Program-made: the position numbers and the translations under genes | Source: JBBRHQ01 sp963840235 | GTDB lineage: Bacteria > Actinomycetota > Thermoleophilia > Solirubrobacterales > 70-9 | Assembly (NCBI GenBank): GCA_963840235.1 | Contig: CAWIYC010000002.1 | Location: forward strand, 399,470 to 463,469 | Direction of reading: 5' to 3' | DNA: 64,000 bases | The notes under the pieces: model-generated | What the model saw: the letters and a program-made list of their open reading frames with translations, nothing else | Database searches by the model: none | What the model was told of the DNA's origin: nothing | Part shown: in pieces, positions 53,561 through 61,535 of the stretch | How the letters are laid out: each line of letters starts with the position of its first letter | Numbering within the stretch: the stretch's first letter is position 1

Positions 53561-54394
53561 ATGAGCAGGGCACTCTCCAAAGCACCAATTGCGGCAGCCG
53601 CCGCCTGTGCCGCCGGCTTCGGCGCGGTCATGTTCCTCGTCTACGGGACCTTCAGAGCCGCCAACCTCGACGCGAGACTGTTCGAGGGCCTCGGCAGCAT
53701 CGCCACCCCCGCCCGGACGCCGCTGCTTGACGCCGTCGCCCGCAGCGCCGACCCGCTGCCCCTGCTCGGCTTCCTCGTCGTGCTGGCGATCCTCGCCCTT
53801 CGCTGGGGCCGGCGTGCCCACCTCGTTGCCGCAGTGGCCGCAGTGGCCGCCGCCGCCATCACCACCCAATTGCTCAAGATCGGCCTCGCCCACCCACGGG
53901 TGCAGCCCGCCCTCGGCCACGGCATCGACCCGGTCTCGTTCCCCAGCGGGCACACGACCGCGGCGATGTCGATGGCGGTCGCCCTGGTTCTGGTAGCGCC
54001 TCGCAGGTACCGGTCCGCGGCCGTCGTCCTCGGCGCCGGATACGCGCTTGCCGTCTCGGTTGCGGTGATCGCCCTCGGCTGGCATTACCCCAGCGACGTC
54101 CTCGCCGGAACGCTGGTGGCCACCGGGTTCGGCTTCCTCGCCATCGCCGGCTTGCGTGCCCGCGGCGATCTCAGCGGGGAGCGGCCGCTTGCCGAGGTGG
54201 AGCCGGCCCCCCCGCCGGCGCTTGAGATCGCCCTTGCCCTGGGCGGGTTCGCGGTGGCGTTGCTGGCGATTTCGCGGGGCGACGCCGTGCTCGACTACGC
54301 CAGTTCCCACACAGGCGCGACATTCGTCGCCTTCGGCCTTGCCGGGGTCTGCGCGGCGTTGCTGGCGGCGCTCTCGGCTGCCGCCGAGGAGTGA
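53561..54394 (+). CDS. PAP2-family membrane phosphatase
   Basis: 277 residues, six or more helices. Active-site motifs are KIGLAHPRVQP, FPSGHTTAAMSMA and GWHYPSDVLAG, the three parts of a PAP2 site. It dephosphorylates lipid phosphates or undecaprenyl diphosphate on the outer face. C-terminal two extra helices after an acidic linker. ABC transporter gene start overlaps its stop. Confidence 0.9.
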   Translation: MSRALSKAPIAAAAACAAGFGAVMFLVYGTFRAANLDARLFEGLGSIATPARTPLLDAVARSADPLPLLGFLVVLAILALRWGRRAHLVAAVAAVAAAAITTQLLKIGLAHPRVQPALGHGIDPVSFPSGHTTAAMSMAVALVLVAPRRYRSAAVVLGAGYALAVSVAVIALGWHYPSDVLAGTLVATGFGFLAIAGLRARGDLSGERPLAEVEPAPPPALEIALALGGFAVALLAISRGDAVLDYASSHTGATFVAFGLAGVCAALLAALSAAAEE

Positions 54395-55113
54395 GCCCAG
54401 GCCCAGCGATCTCGGTCGACTCACTGGTCGTCGATCGCGGTGGCCACGAGGTGCTTCACGCCCTCGACTTCGCCCTTCCCGCTGGAGGAATCACCGGGTT
54501 GCTGGGGCCGAGCGGCTGCGGCAAGACGACCCTGATGCGGGCGATCGTCGGTGTTCAGATCGTCGCCTCGGGGAGCGTCGAGGTGCTGGGGACGCCCGCC
54601 GGGTCGGCGTCGCTTCGACCCCGTGTTGGCTACGTCACCCAGGCCCCGTCCGTCTATGGCGACCTCAGCGTGCGCGAGAACCTCGCCTATTTCGCCAGGA
54701 TCCTCGGGGTCGGGCCCGAGCGGGTCGAGGAGGTGGTCGCGACGGTGGACCTCGGCGAGAACATCGACCAGGTCGTGGTCAATCTCTCCGGCGGGCAGCG
54801 CTCGCGGGTCTCGCTGGCCACGGCGCTGCTCGGCGACCCGGAGCTTCTAATCCTCGACGAGCCGACCGTCGGTCTCGACCCGGTGCTGCGGGTTGAACTG
54901 TGGAGGACCTTCGGCAGGCTCGCCGCGCTCGGGACGACGCTGCTCGTCTCCAGCCACGTCATGGACGAGGCCGATCACTGCGGCTCGCTGCTGCTGATGC
55001 GTGATGGGGACCTGCTGGCCACGTTGACACCGGCCGAGTTGCGCTCGGAGACCGGCGAGGACGGTCTCGAGGACGCCTTTCTCGCGCTGATCGAGCAGAC
55101 GGAGGATCGGTGA
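54391..55113 (+). CDS. ABC transporter ATP-binding protein
   Basis: 240 residues. Walker A GPSGCGKTTLM, Q-loop YVTQAPSVYGDLSV, signature LSGGQRSRVSLA, Walker B LLILDEPTVGLDP and switch SSHVMDEADHC. It belongs to the drug/lipid exporter group (ABC-2). GTG start overlaps the PAP2 stop. The permease gene overlaps its own stop by 4 bases. Probably energises export of a hydrophobic substrate. Confidence 0.94.
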   Translation: MSPGPAISVDSLVVDRGGHEVLHALDFALPAGGITGLLGPSGCGKTTLMRAIVGVQIVASGSVEVLGTPAGSASLRPRVGYVTQAPSVYGDLSVRENLAYFARILGVGPERVEEVVATVDLGENIDQVVVNLSGGQRSRVSLATALLGDPELLILDEPTVGLDPVLRVELWRTFGRLAALGTTLLVSSHVMDEADHCGSLLLMRDGDLLATLTPAELRSETGEDGLEDAFLALIEQTEDR

Positions 55114-55847
55114 GCCCGAGGATCACGGCGGCGACCGCGCAGCGGGTTCTGATTCAACTGCGGCGCGACCCCCGAACCATCGCCCTACTTATCGCGGTGC
55201 CGCCGATCCTGATCACCCTCCTGAAGTACGCCTTCGACGGCGACCCGCTTGCCTTCGACCGGATCGCCGCCCCGCTGGTCGGGCTCTTTCCTTTCATCAC
55301 CATGTTCGTGGTCACCTCGATCACGATGCTGCGCGAGCGCACCACCGGAACCCTCGAGAGGCTGATGACGATGCCCCTTGCGAAGCTCGACCTCCTGCTC
55401 GGCTACGGGATCGCCTTCGGCGTCGTCGGGGTGGTCCAGGCGCTGGTGACGTCGGTAGTTGCCTTCGGGCTGCTCGGGCTCGATGTCGCCGGCTCCACCG
55501 CGCTCGTCGTAGCCATCGCCGTCCTCGACGCCCTGCTCGGAATGTCGCTGGGCCTGTTCGTCAGCGCCTTCGCCCGGACAGAGTTCCAGGCAGTGCAGTT
55601 CATGCCGGCGCTGGTCTTCCCGCAGCTGCTGCTGTGCGGCCTGTTCGTCGCCCGCGAGGAAATGGCGCCGCTGCTCGAGACGGTCTCCTACGCGATGCCG
55701 CTGACCTATGCCTTCGACGCCCTCGACCGGGTGGCAAACGACGGCACCCTGGCAGGGGCGGGAGCCCTCGACGTATTCGTGATCTGCGCGGTGACGGTCA
55801 TCGGACTCGCTCTCGGCGCGGCCACCCTGCGCCGTCGCACACCCTGA
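55110..55847 (+). CDS. ABC-2 type permease
   Basis: 245 residues, six helices. The ABC-2 signature region lies around LRERTTGTLERLMTMPLAKLDLLLGYGIAFGVVGVVQALV, with LLLCGLFVAREEMAPLLETVSYAMPLTYAFDALDRV in the C-terminal half. It forms the membrane part of an exporter with the ATPase encoded just upstream. Substrate unknown. GTG start overlaps the ATPase stop. A GGDEF gene follows within 84 bases. Confidence 0.92.
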   Translation: MSPRITAATAQRVLIQLRRDPRTIALLIAVPPILITLLKYAFDGDPLAFDRIAAPLVGLFPFITMFVVTSITMLRERTTGTLERLMTMPLAKLDLLLGYGIAFGVVGVVQALVTSVVAFGLLGLDVAGSTALVVAIAVLDALLGMSLGLFVSAFARTEFQAVQFMPALVFPQLLLCGLFVAREEMAPLLETVSYAMPLTYAFDALDRVANDGTLAGAGALDVFVICAVTVIGLALGAATLRRRTP

Positions 55848-55931
55848 GTGACTGCTCCCTGGCAAAGATATCGGCGGTGGGCCCGACGGCCGATTCAGGT
55901 AGGAGCGCCCGCAAACACGGGGCGCGGCGTC

Positions 55932-57041
55932 ATGCCAGCAACCATCGAACGATTGAAGAAGGGCTTCACCGACCGCCCGGCGGTGAAGCCGTCCGAGGAC
56001 CTTCGCCTGATCGCAGTCACATACGGGGTCCTCTTCATCACCGGCGCCGTCGTCGGCGGCCTCTCCCTGTTCCTGCCCCACGACCCCCACCGCGACCTGG
56101 TCGGGGTTCTGTGCGTGGTCGCGGCCGCCGCCGGCGCGGGCATCGTCTGGGCCGGGCTCGCCGGCCGACTGCCGCCCTGGTTCCTGCAAATGAGCCCGGC
56201 GCTCTCGGGGCTGCTGGTCGCGACCTTCATCTACTTCACCGGCGGGACCTCGGCCGGGGCGTACGCGATGTACATGATGTGGATCGTCGCGACCTCGGCC
56301 TACTTCTTCTCCTTCACCACCTCGATCATCTCGGTCCTGATCGCCTGCAGCGGCTACGGCGTCGCCCTCTACGCGGGCGACGCGCCGCTGCCTGAGCTGC
56401 ACCTGGCGTTCGCGATCGCCGCCCTGATCGTCTCGGCGATCGTCCTCACCCTGATGCGCCAGCGCCTCGACGTCGTCATCAACCACCTGCACGACCTCTC
56501 GCGCACGGACTCGCTCACTGGACTGCCGAACCGGCGCGAGTTCGACGAGCGCCTCGACGAGGAGCTGGAGCGGGCGATGCGGGCCGGCGGGCGGCCGATC
56601 GGGGTGGTGATCCTCGACCTCGACCATTTCAAGGCCGTCAACGACCGTTACGGCCACCAGAAGGGCGACGACTGCCTGGTCCGCTTCGGTCGCATCCTCG
56701 CTGCCGAGAGCCGCACCAGCGACCTTGCGGCGCGGATCGGCGGCGAGGAGTTCGCAGTCCTGGTGCCTGAGGTCGAGAACCGGGCCGAGGCCGTCGCCCT
56801 GGCCAACCGGATCCTCGGCCGAGTCCATGCCGAGTTCGCCGGGGAGCCGTTCGAGCTCACCGTCAGCGCCGGCGTCTCCGCCTTCCCCGAGGACGCGGCC
56901 GCCGCCGAAGGTTTGGTCGGCTCGGCCGACGCCGCCCTATACCAGGCCAAGCGGGAGGGCCGCGACCGCACCGCCTCCTACGGCGACCTCACCGGGCGGG
57001 AGGTTGCTGGTCCTTCCGGAGCCGCTCGGCAAGCGCCGTGA
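55932..57041 (+). CDS. membrane-bound diguanylate cyclase
   Basis: 369 residues. An N-terminal hydrophobic region (about 25-175) with five or six helices precedes a GGDEF domain: LSRTDSLTGLPNRREFDERLDEEL, DLDHFKAVNDRYGHQKGDD, ARIGGEEFAVLVPE. An RTSD inhibitory site lies five residues before GGEEF. It makes cyclic di-GMP. The ATG at 55932 is preferred; a GTG directly after the permease stop (55848) would add 28 residues. Its end overlaps the acetoacetyl-CoA synthetase gene on the other strand by 53 bases. Confidence 0.9.
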   Translation: MPATIERLKKGFTDRPAVKPSEDLRLIAVTYGVLFITGAVVGGLSLFLPHDPHRDLVGVLCVVAAAAGAGIVWAGLAGRLPPWFLQMSPALSGLLVATFIYFTGGTSAGAYAMYMMWIVATSAYFFSFTTSIISVLIACSGYGVALYAGDAPLPELHLAFAIAALIVSAIVLTLMRQRLDVVINHLHDLSRTDSLTGLPNRREFDERLDEELERAMRAGGRPIGVVILDLDHFKAVNDRYGHQKGDDCLVRFGRILAAESRTSDLAARIGGEEFAVLVPEVENRAEAVALANRILGRVHAEFAGEPFELTVSAGVSAFPEDAAAAEGLVGSADAALYQAKREGRDRTASYGDLTGREVAGPSGAARQAP

Positions 57042-59002
57042 AGAAGTCGAGCGAGCCTGGGTTGGCGAGGGAGTCGCGGCTCGCCGCCCGCTCGGCCGGC
57101 GTCCCCATCAGGATCCGCTTCACCGGGACCTCGAGCACCTTGCCGCTCAACGTCCGCGGTACCTCCGTCACCTCGAAGACCTCGTTGGGGACGTGCCGCG
57201 GCGAACACTGCTCGCGGATGCGCCTGGCGATCTCGCGCTCGAGGTCGGCGTCCAGCGTGGCGCCCTCGCGGAGGACGACGAACAGCGGCATCCACCCCTC
57301 GGTGCCCTCGCGGGGCACGTCCACCACGAGCGCGTCGACGATCTCCGGCACCCCCTGCACCGCCCGGTAGATCTCGCTGGTCCCCATGCGGATCCCGGAG
57401 CGGTTGATGGTCGAGTCAGAGCGGCCGTAGATGATCGCGGTGCCGCGCGGGGTGATCTCGATCCAGTCGCCGTGGCGCCAGACGCCGGGGTAGTGCTCGA
57501 AGTAGGCGGCCCGGTAGCGGCTGCCGTCCTCATCCCCCCAGAAGAAGACCGGCATCGAGGGCATCGGCTCGGTGACGACGAGCTCGCCGACCTCGCCCAC
57601 CAGCGACCGGCCCTGCTCGTCCCAGGCCTCGACGGCGGCGCCGAGGGCGCGCGCCTGAAGCTCGCCCCTGAACACGGGGAGGGTCGCGACGCCGCCGACG
57701 AAGGCGGTGCAGAGATCGGTGCCGCCGCTGGTCGAGAACAGCCAGGTGTCGGAGCCGACGTGCTCGTAGATCCAGTCGAAGCACTCGGGAGAGAGCGGCG
57801 AGCCGGTGGAGCCGACCGCGGTCAGCCGGGAGAGGTCGCGGCCGCTGCCGGGCTCGACGCCGGCCTTCATGCAGGCGGAGATGTAAGGAGGCGCTGGTGC
57901 CGAAGCAGGTGACCCCGGCGTTCTCGGCGAGGTCCCAGAGCACCCCCATGTCGGGATGGCTCGGATTGCCGTCGTAGAGCACGATCGCGGCCTCGGTCAG
58001 CAGTCCCGAGACGAGGAAGTTCCACATCATCCAACCGGTGGTGGTGAACCAGAAGATGCGGTCGCCGCGATGGAGGTCGGCGTGGAGGTGGAGCTTCTTC
58101 AGGTGCTCCAGCAGGATCCCGCCCTGGCCCTGGACGATCGCCTTAGGCAGCCCCGTGGTGCCGGAGGAGTAGAGCACCCAGAGCGGGTCGGAGAAGGCCA
58201 TCCGCTCGAAGGTGAGGTCGGCGCCTGCGCCCTCGGCCACGAACTCCTCCCAGGCGATCGCCCTGCTGAGCCCGGAGAGGTCGGGAGCCCCCGAGAGGTA
58301 GGGGAGGACGACGGTGCGCTCGAGGGTCGGCATCTCGTCCTGGAGGCCGGCGAGGACCTCGGTGCGGTCGAAGTCCTTGCCTCCGTAGCGGTATCCGTCC
58401 GCGGCCAGCAGGACCTTGGGCTCGATCTGGGCGAAGCGGTCGACGACGCTGGAAGCCCCGAAGTCGGGCGAGCACGAGGACCAGACGGCGCCGATCGAGG
58501 CGGTGGCAAGGAAGCCGACGATCGCCTCGGGGACGTTGGGGAGGTAGGCGACGACGCGGTCGCCGTGCCCGACGCCGACAGACCGCAGGCCGGCCGCGGC
58601 CGCCGCCACCTGCGAGCGCAGGTCTCCCCAGCTCAGCTCGCTCAGCGGGCGCAGCTCCGAGGCGTGCAGGATCGCCGCCGCGGACGGGTCGCGGTCGCGG
58701 AACACGTGCTCGGCGTAGTTGACCCGGGTCCCGGGGAACCACTCGGCGCCCGGCATCTCGCGGGAGCCGAGGGCGCGGGTGGGGGCAATGTCCGAGCGCA
58801 CCTCGAAGAAGTCCCAGATCGAGCCCCAGAAGGCCTCCAGGTCGGAGACCGACCACTCCCACAGCGAGGCGTAGTCGTCGAAGGCGAGGCCCCGCTCGGC
58901 CTCGAGCCATCGCCGGTACTCGGTCATCCGTGAGCGCTCGACCATCTCCTCTGACGGTTCCCAGAGCAGCTCTCCCTGCCCGCGCTCGGCCTCGGCGTTC
59001 AC
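56989..59002 (-). pseudogene. acetoacetyl-CoA synthetase, interrupted by one-base frameshift
   Basis: Two overlapping reading frames join into a complete acetoacetate-CoA ligase of about 670 residues. The N-terminal frame (from 59002) covers WEPSEEMVERSRMTEYRRWLE, FEVRSDIAPTRALGSREMPGAEWFPGTRVNYAEHVF, LYSSGTTGLPKAIVQGQGG to VTCFGTSAS. Then the frame breaks, at about 57885 where an extra A (plus strand gtaagg) lies. The C-terminal frame resumes with YISACMKAGVEPG and runs to GRSDSTINRSGIRMGTSEIYRAV and TLSGKVLEVPVKRIL. Removing one base restores a perfect family match. Either a recent mutation or a sequencing error. It would activate acetoacetate with ATP. Confidence 0.88.
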
Positions 59003-59011
59003 GGCGTCGGC

Positions 59012-60316
59012 TTATACCCGATGGGTGGCCTTCGCGGCATCCGTGCCGGAGGTGCCGGCATCCTCGTCGGCGGGCCCGGCAGCGTGGTGGCCCCCGCTGC
59101 CGGTGACGCCTACGTCGCGATCGATCGCCCGCACCAGCTCGAGCGTGAACTCGACCGCCCGCGTCATCGCTGCGGCGTCGACGTTGGCGGGCTCGTCCTC
59201 GGGCGTGTGGTAGTAGGGGGGGCCGACGCCGTCGTCGGCGCCGACGATCGAGATCGCGCGGAAGCCGCGGACCACGGCCGGCAGGGCGTCGGTGTGGAAG
59301 GAGTGGCGAATCGGGCGGGCGGCGTGGCCGGGGTCGCCGTCGGGATCGGACCGCTGGGTTTCGGCGATCCCCTCGCAGAGCTCGACCAGGCGGGGGTCCA
59401 TCGCCTGGTTGATGATCGCCCCCTCGCTGCGCTGGTAGTGAGCGTCGCCGTAGGAGACGGAGTCGAGGTTGACGAAGAAGGTGCGCTCGCGGTCGATCTC
59501 GGCCCGATGGGCCCGCATGTAGCAGGCCATCCCTTCCGCGTTGCACTCCTCGGCTCCGGGGAGGATCACCCAGACGTCGAGGTTTGCGGGCGGGTGGGCG
59601 TCCAGCTCTTCCGCCACCGAGAGGACGGCAGCGACGGCAGAGGCGTTGTCGCAGGCGCCGGGGACGATGGCGGAGAGGGCGATGTCGACGAGGAGGACGA
59701 GCGCGACCAGCATCAACGCGATCACGGCCAGTTGCGCGATCGAGAGCCAGGCGTCGCCGAGCCCCGCCAGCCGCGCTCCCGAGATCAGCAGCAGCGGGAC
59801 CACGCCGGCCCAGAAGATGAGCCGGATCGGGCCGAGCAGGACGCGGCCACGCTCGGAGAGCCGGCGGGCGAGGCGGACAGAGCGCCGGCCGAAGACGAGC
59901 CCGGTCTTGGCTGCGTCGTAGTGGGCCGAGAGGACGACGCGGGCCGGAGCGCCGGGGTTCGGGCCCGGCGAGACGACGTTCTGCGAGGCGCGGCGGAAGA
60001 GCAACCGCCGCAGCAGGTAGAGGCGGGTGTTCTGATCGAGGAAGAGCGAGAACGCCGCGAACAGCACCAAGGCGAAGCCGGCGGCCGGGGACAGGAGCGC
60101 CAGCAGACTGCCGGCGATCGCCAGTGCCACGTGTAGCCCGATCGCAAGCGAATACTCGGGATGGACGTAGGTGGGTTCGACCTGCACCGGACGGCCCATC
60201 CCCTTCAGCTTCCCGGCGAGCCAGTTGGCGGCGCGGCGCTCGGCGTCGGTGCCGGGCCCCCGGCCCTCGAACGAGCAGAGCTTCTCGATCACCTCGAAAC
60301 GGCCGGCGGCGTCCAC
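59012..60316 (-). CDS. membrane-embedded M28-family peptidase
   Basis: 434 residues. An N-terminal cytoplasmic segment, membrane helices around 58-95 and 165-215, and a metallopeptidase domain. Candidate zinc ligands lie in LSAHYDAAKTG, PGACDNASAVAAVL, PGAEECNAEGMACYM and YYHTPEDEP. M28 members are aminopeptidases or related hydrolases. The loop insertion between the first and second motif contains the membrane helices, which is unusual. It lies 9 bases upstream of the acetoacetyl-CoA synthetase gene. Confidence 0.85.
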   Translation of the reverse strand: MDAAGRFEVIEKLCSFEGRGPGTDAERRAANWLAGKLKGMGRPVQVEPTYVHPEYSLAIGLHVALAIAGSLLALLSPAAGFALVLFAAFSLFLDQNTRLYLLRRLLFRRASQNVVSPGPNPGAPARVVLSAHYDAAKTGLVFGRRSVRLARRLSERGRVLLGPIRLIFWAGVVPLLLISGARLAGLGDAWLSIAQLAVIALMLVALVLLVDIALSAIVPGACDNASAVAAVLSVAEELDAHPPANLDVWVILPGAEECNAEGMACYMRAHRAEIDRERTFFVNLDSVSYGDAHYQRSEGAIINQAMDPRLVELCEGIAETQRSDPDGDPGHAARPIRHSFHTDALPAVVRGFRAISIVGADDGVGPPYYHTPEDEPANVDAAAMTRAVEFTLELVRAIDRDVGVTGSGGHHAAGPADEDAGTSGTDAAKATHRV

Positions 60317-60362
60317 GAGCGGATTATCGCCGGGAGGGCGGGTTATCGTGTCCGCTGTGCTG

Positions 60363-60445
60363 GCCGGAGTGGTGGAACGGTAGACACTCGGTCCTCAAAA
60401 GGCCGTGCTCGAAAGGGCGTGTGGGTTCGACTCCCACCTCCGGCA
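60363..60445 (+). tRNA. tRNA-Leu (CAA)
   Basis: Class II tRNA with a long variable arm. Acceptor GCCGGAG pairs with CTCCGGC; anticodon loop CTCAAAA gives CAA, reading UUG. TTCGACT T-loop. The terminal CCA is not encoded. Confidence 0.95.
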
Positions 60446-60459
60446 TTCGCCGCAGGCGA

Positions 60460-60993
60460 TCAGGCCGGCTGCGGTGCGGATTCGTCGGGTGGGGCGCCGG
60501 CGCCGTAGTCCTCGCCTGAGCCGATCGGGCGCTCCTCCTCGACGTGCCACTCCTGGTTGAAGGCGATCATCGCGACCACCATCAGGGCAATCTGGAGCGG
60601 GATAAGGATCACCACCAGGAGACCGATCAGCGGCACGGGGATCAGGGCCTCGTCGAATCCGACCTTGTCGCGGGAGAACCAGCTGTTGGCGCCGACCGCG
60701 CAGAAGATCACCAGAAGCACCGCCCAGGCGGCGGCCACCGGCAGCACCCCCCGCTGCCAGCGGGCGATCATGAATGCGAAGAGGGCGTAGAGGATGACGT
60801 AGAAGATCAGGCAGATGATCCCCATCGCGGCCCCGCCCTGGAGAATCGTCCAGCCGGCGATGGTGACGATGCCGGCGATCGCCGCCGACACCAGCAGCAG
60901 CAGCACGACCACGAACTTGGTCGTGATCGACTGAGGCTTCTCCCTGTTGGGCCGCCAGAGCTCATAGCCCGGCCTGGCCTCTCCAACCGCCAT
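60460..60993 (-). CDS. four-helix membrane protein of unknown function
   Basis: 177 residues with four membrane helices (KFVVVLLLLVSAAIAGIVTIAGW, GIICLIFYVILYALFAFMI, VAAAWAVLLVIFCAVGA and IGLLVVILIPLQIALMVVAMIAF). Short acidic C-terminal tail. No family recognised. ATG at 60993; an ATG at 61005 is also possible. Lies between two leucine tRNA genes, on the opposite strand. Confidence 0.65.
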   Translation of the reverse strand: MAVGEARPGYELWRPNREKPQSITTKFVVVLLLLVSAAIAGIVTIAGWTILQGGAAMGIICLIFYVILYALFAFMIARWQRGVLPVAAAWAVLLVIFCAVGANSWFSRDKVGFDEALIPVPLIGLLVVILIPLQIALMVVAMIAFNQEWHVEEERPIGSGEDYGAGAPPDESAPQPA

Positions 60994-61119
60994 CACGACG
61001 ATCATAGATTCTCTGCAAGATGCGCGCACGGGATTCTTGGCCGGATCCCACGTCGAGGGCTTCAACCTCCGTCTCCGCGCTCGCGCTTGAACCCCCGCGC
61101 TCCTAGAATCCCTTCGGTT

Positions 61120-61203
61120 GCGGGCGTGGCGGAATTGGAATACGCGCCAGGTTTAGGTCCTGGTGGGCTTCGGCCCGTGGGGGTTCAAGTCCCTCCGCCC
61201 GCA
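61120..61203 (+). tRNA. tRNA-Leu (UAG)
   Basis: Class II tRNA with a long variable arm. Acceptor GCGGGCG pairs with CGCCCGC; anticodon loop TTTAGGT gives UAG, reading CUA. TTCAAGT T-loop. No encoded CCA. Confidence 0.95.
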
Positions 61204-61251
61204 TTGACCCCGTCGCTCCGCCACATCCGCCGGCTGGTCGCGACCGCCCGC

Positions 61252-61289
61252 TGAACGGTAGTGGCACCCACGGGTGCTGAAACCGTTCA
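61252..61289. repeat. 38-base palindromic repeat, copy E
   Basis: Starts TGAACGGT and ends AACCGTTCA; the inner GCACCC and GGGTGC pair; four central arm bases mismatch. Lies between tRNA-Leu and tRNA-Trp. Confidence 0.8.
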
Positions 61290-61332
61290 GCCGACGGATT
61301 TGGCCGCGGGTAGCATGGGCCGCTCTGACCCC

Positions 61333-61404
61333 GGGGGAGTGAGTTAATGGCTATGCGCACGGTCTCCAAAACCGTGAATCCGGGTTCGAATCCCGGCTCC
61401 CCCG
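61333..61404 (+). tRNA. tRNA-Trp (CCA), weak D stem
   Basis: Acceptor GGGGGAG pairs perfectly with CTCCCCC; T stem CCGGG with CCCGG; anticodon stem ACGGT with ACCGT; loop CTCCAAA gives CCA. G73 discriminator as expected for Trp. D loop has the usual A14, G18 G19 and A21, but only two of four D-stem pairs form. Confidence 0.75.
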
Positions 61405-61535
61405 CTCACTCGACCGTCCCGCCTCGGCGATGCGGCTGCGGTCACCACCGGTGCTGCGCCGGCCGTCATGAGTTTCAACCGCGATACCGGGTGGGCGTGC
61501 CTGGACGCAACCCCGGCGATCTCTACGATCGACCG

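Noticed and set aside
55848..55931. Possible cyclic-di-GMP riboswitch before the diguanylate cyclase gene
   Set aside because: The segment has GCAAAG and GGTAG-like pieces, but not in the GEMM order or spacing, and the stems do not close.
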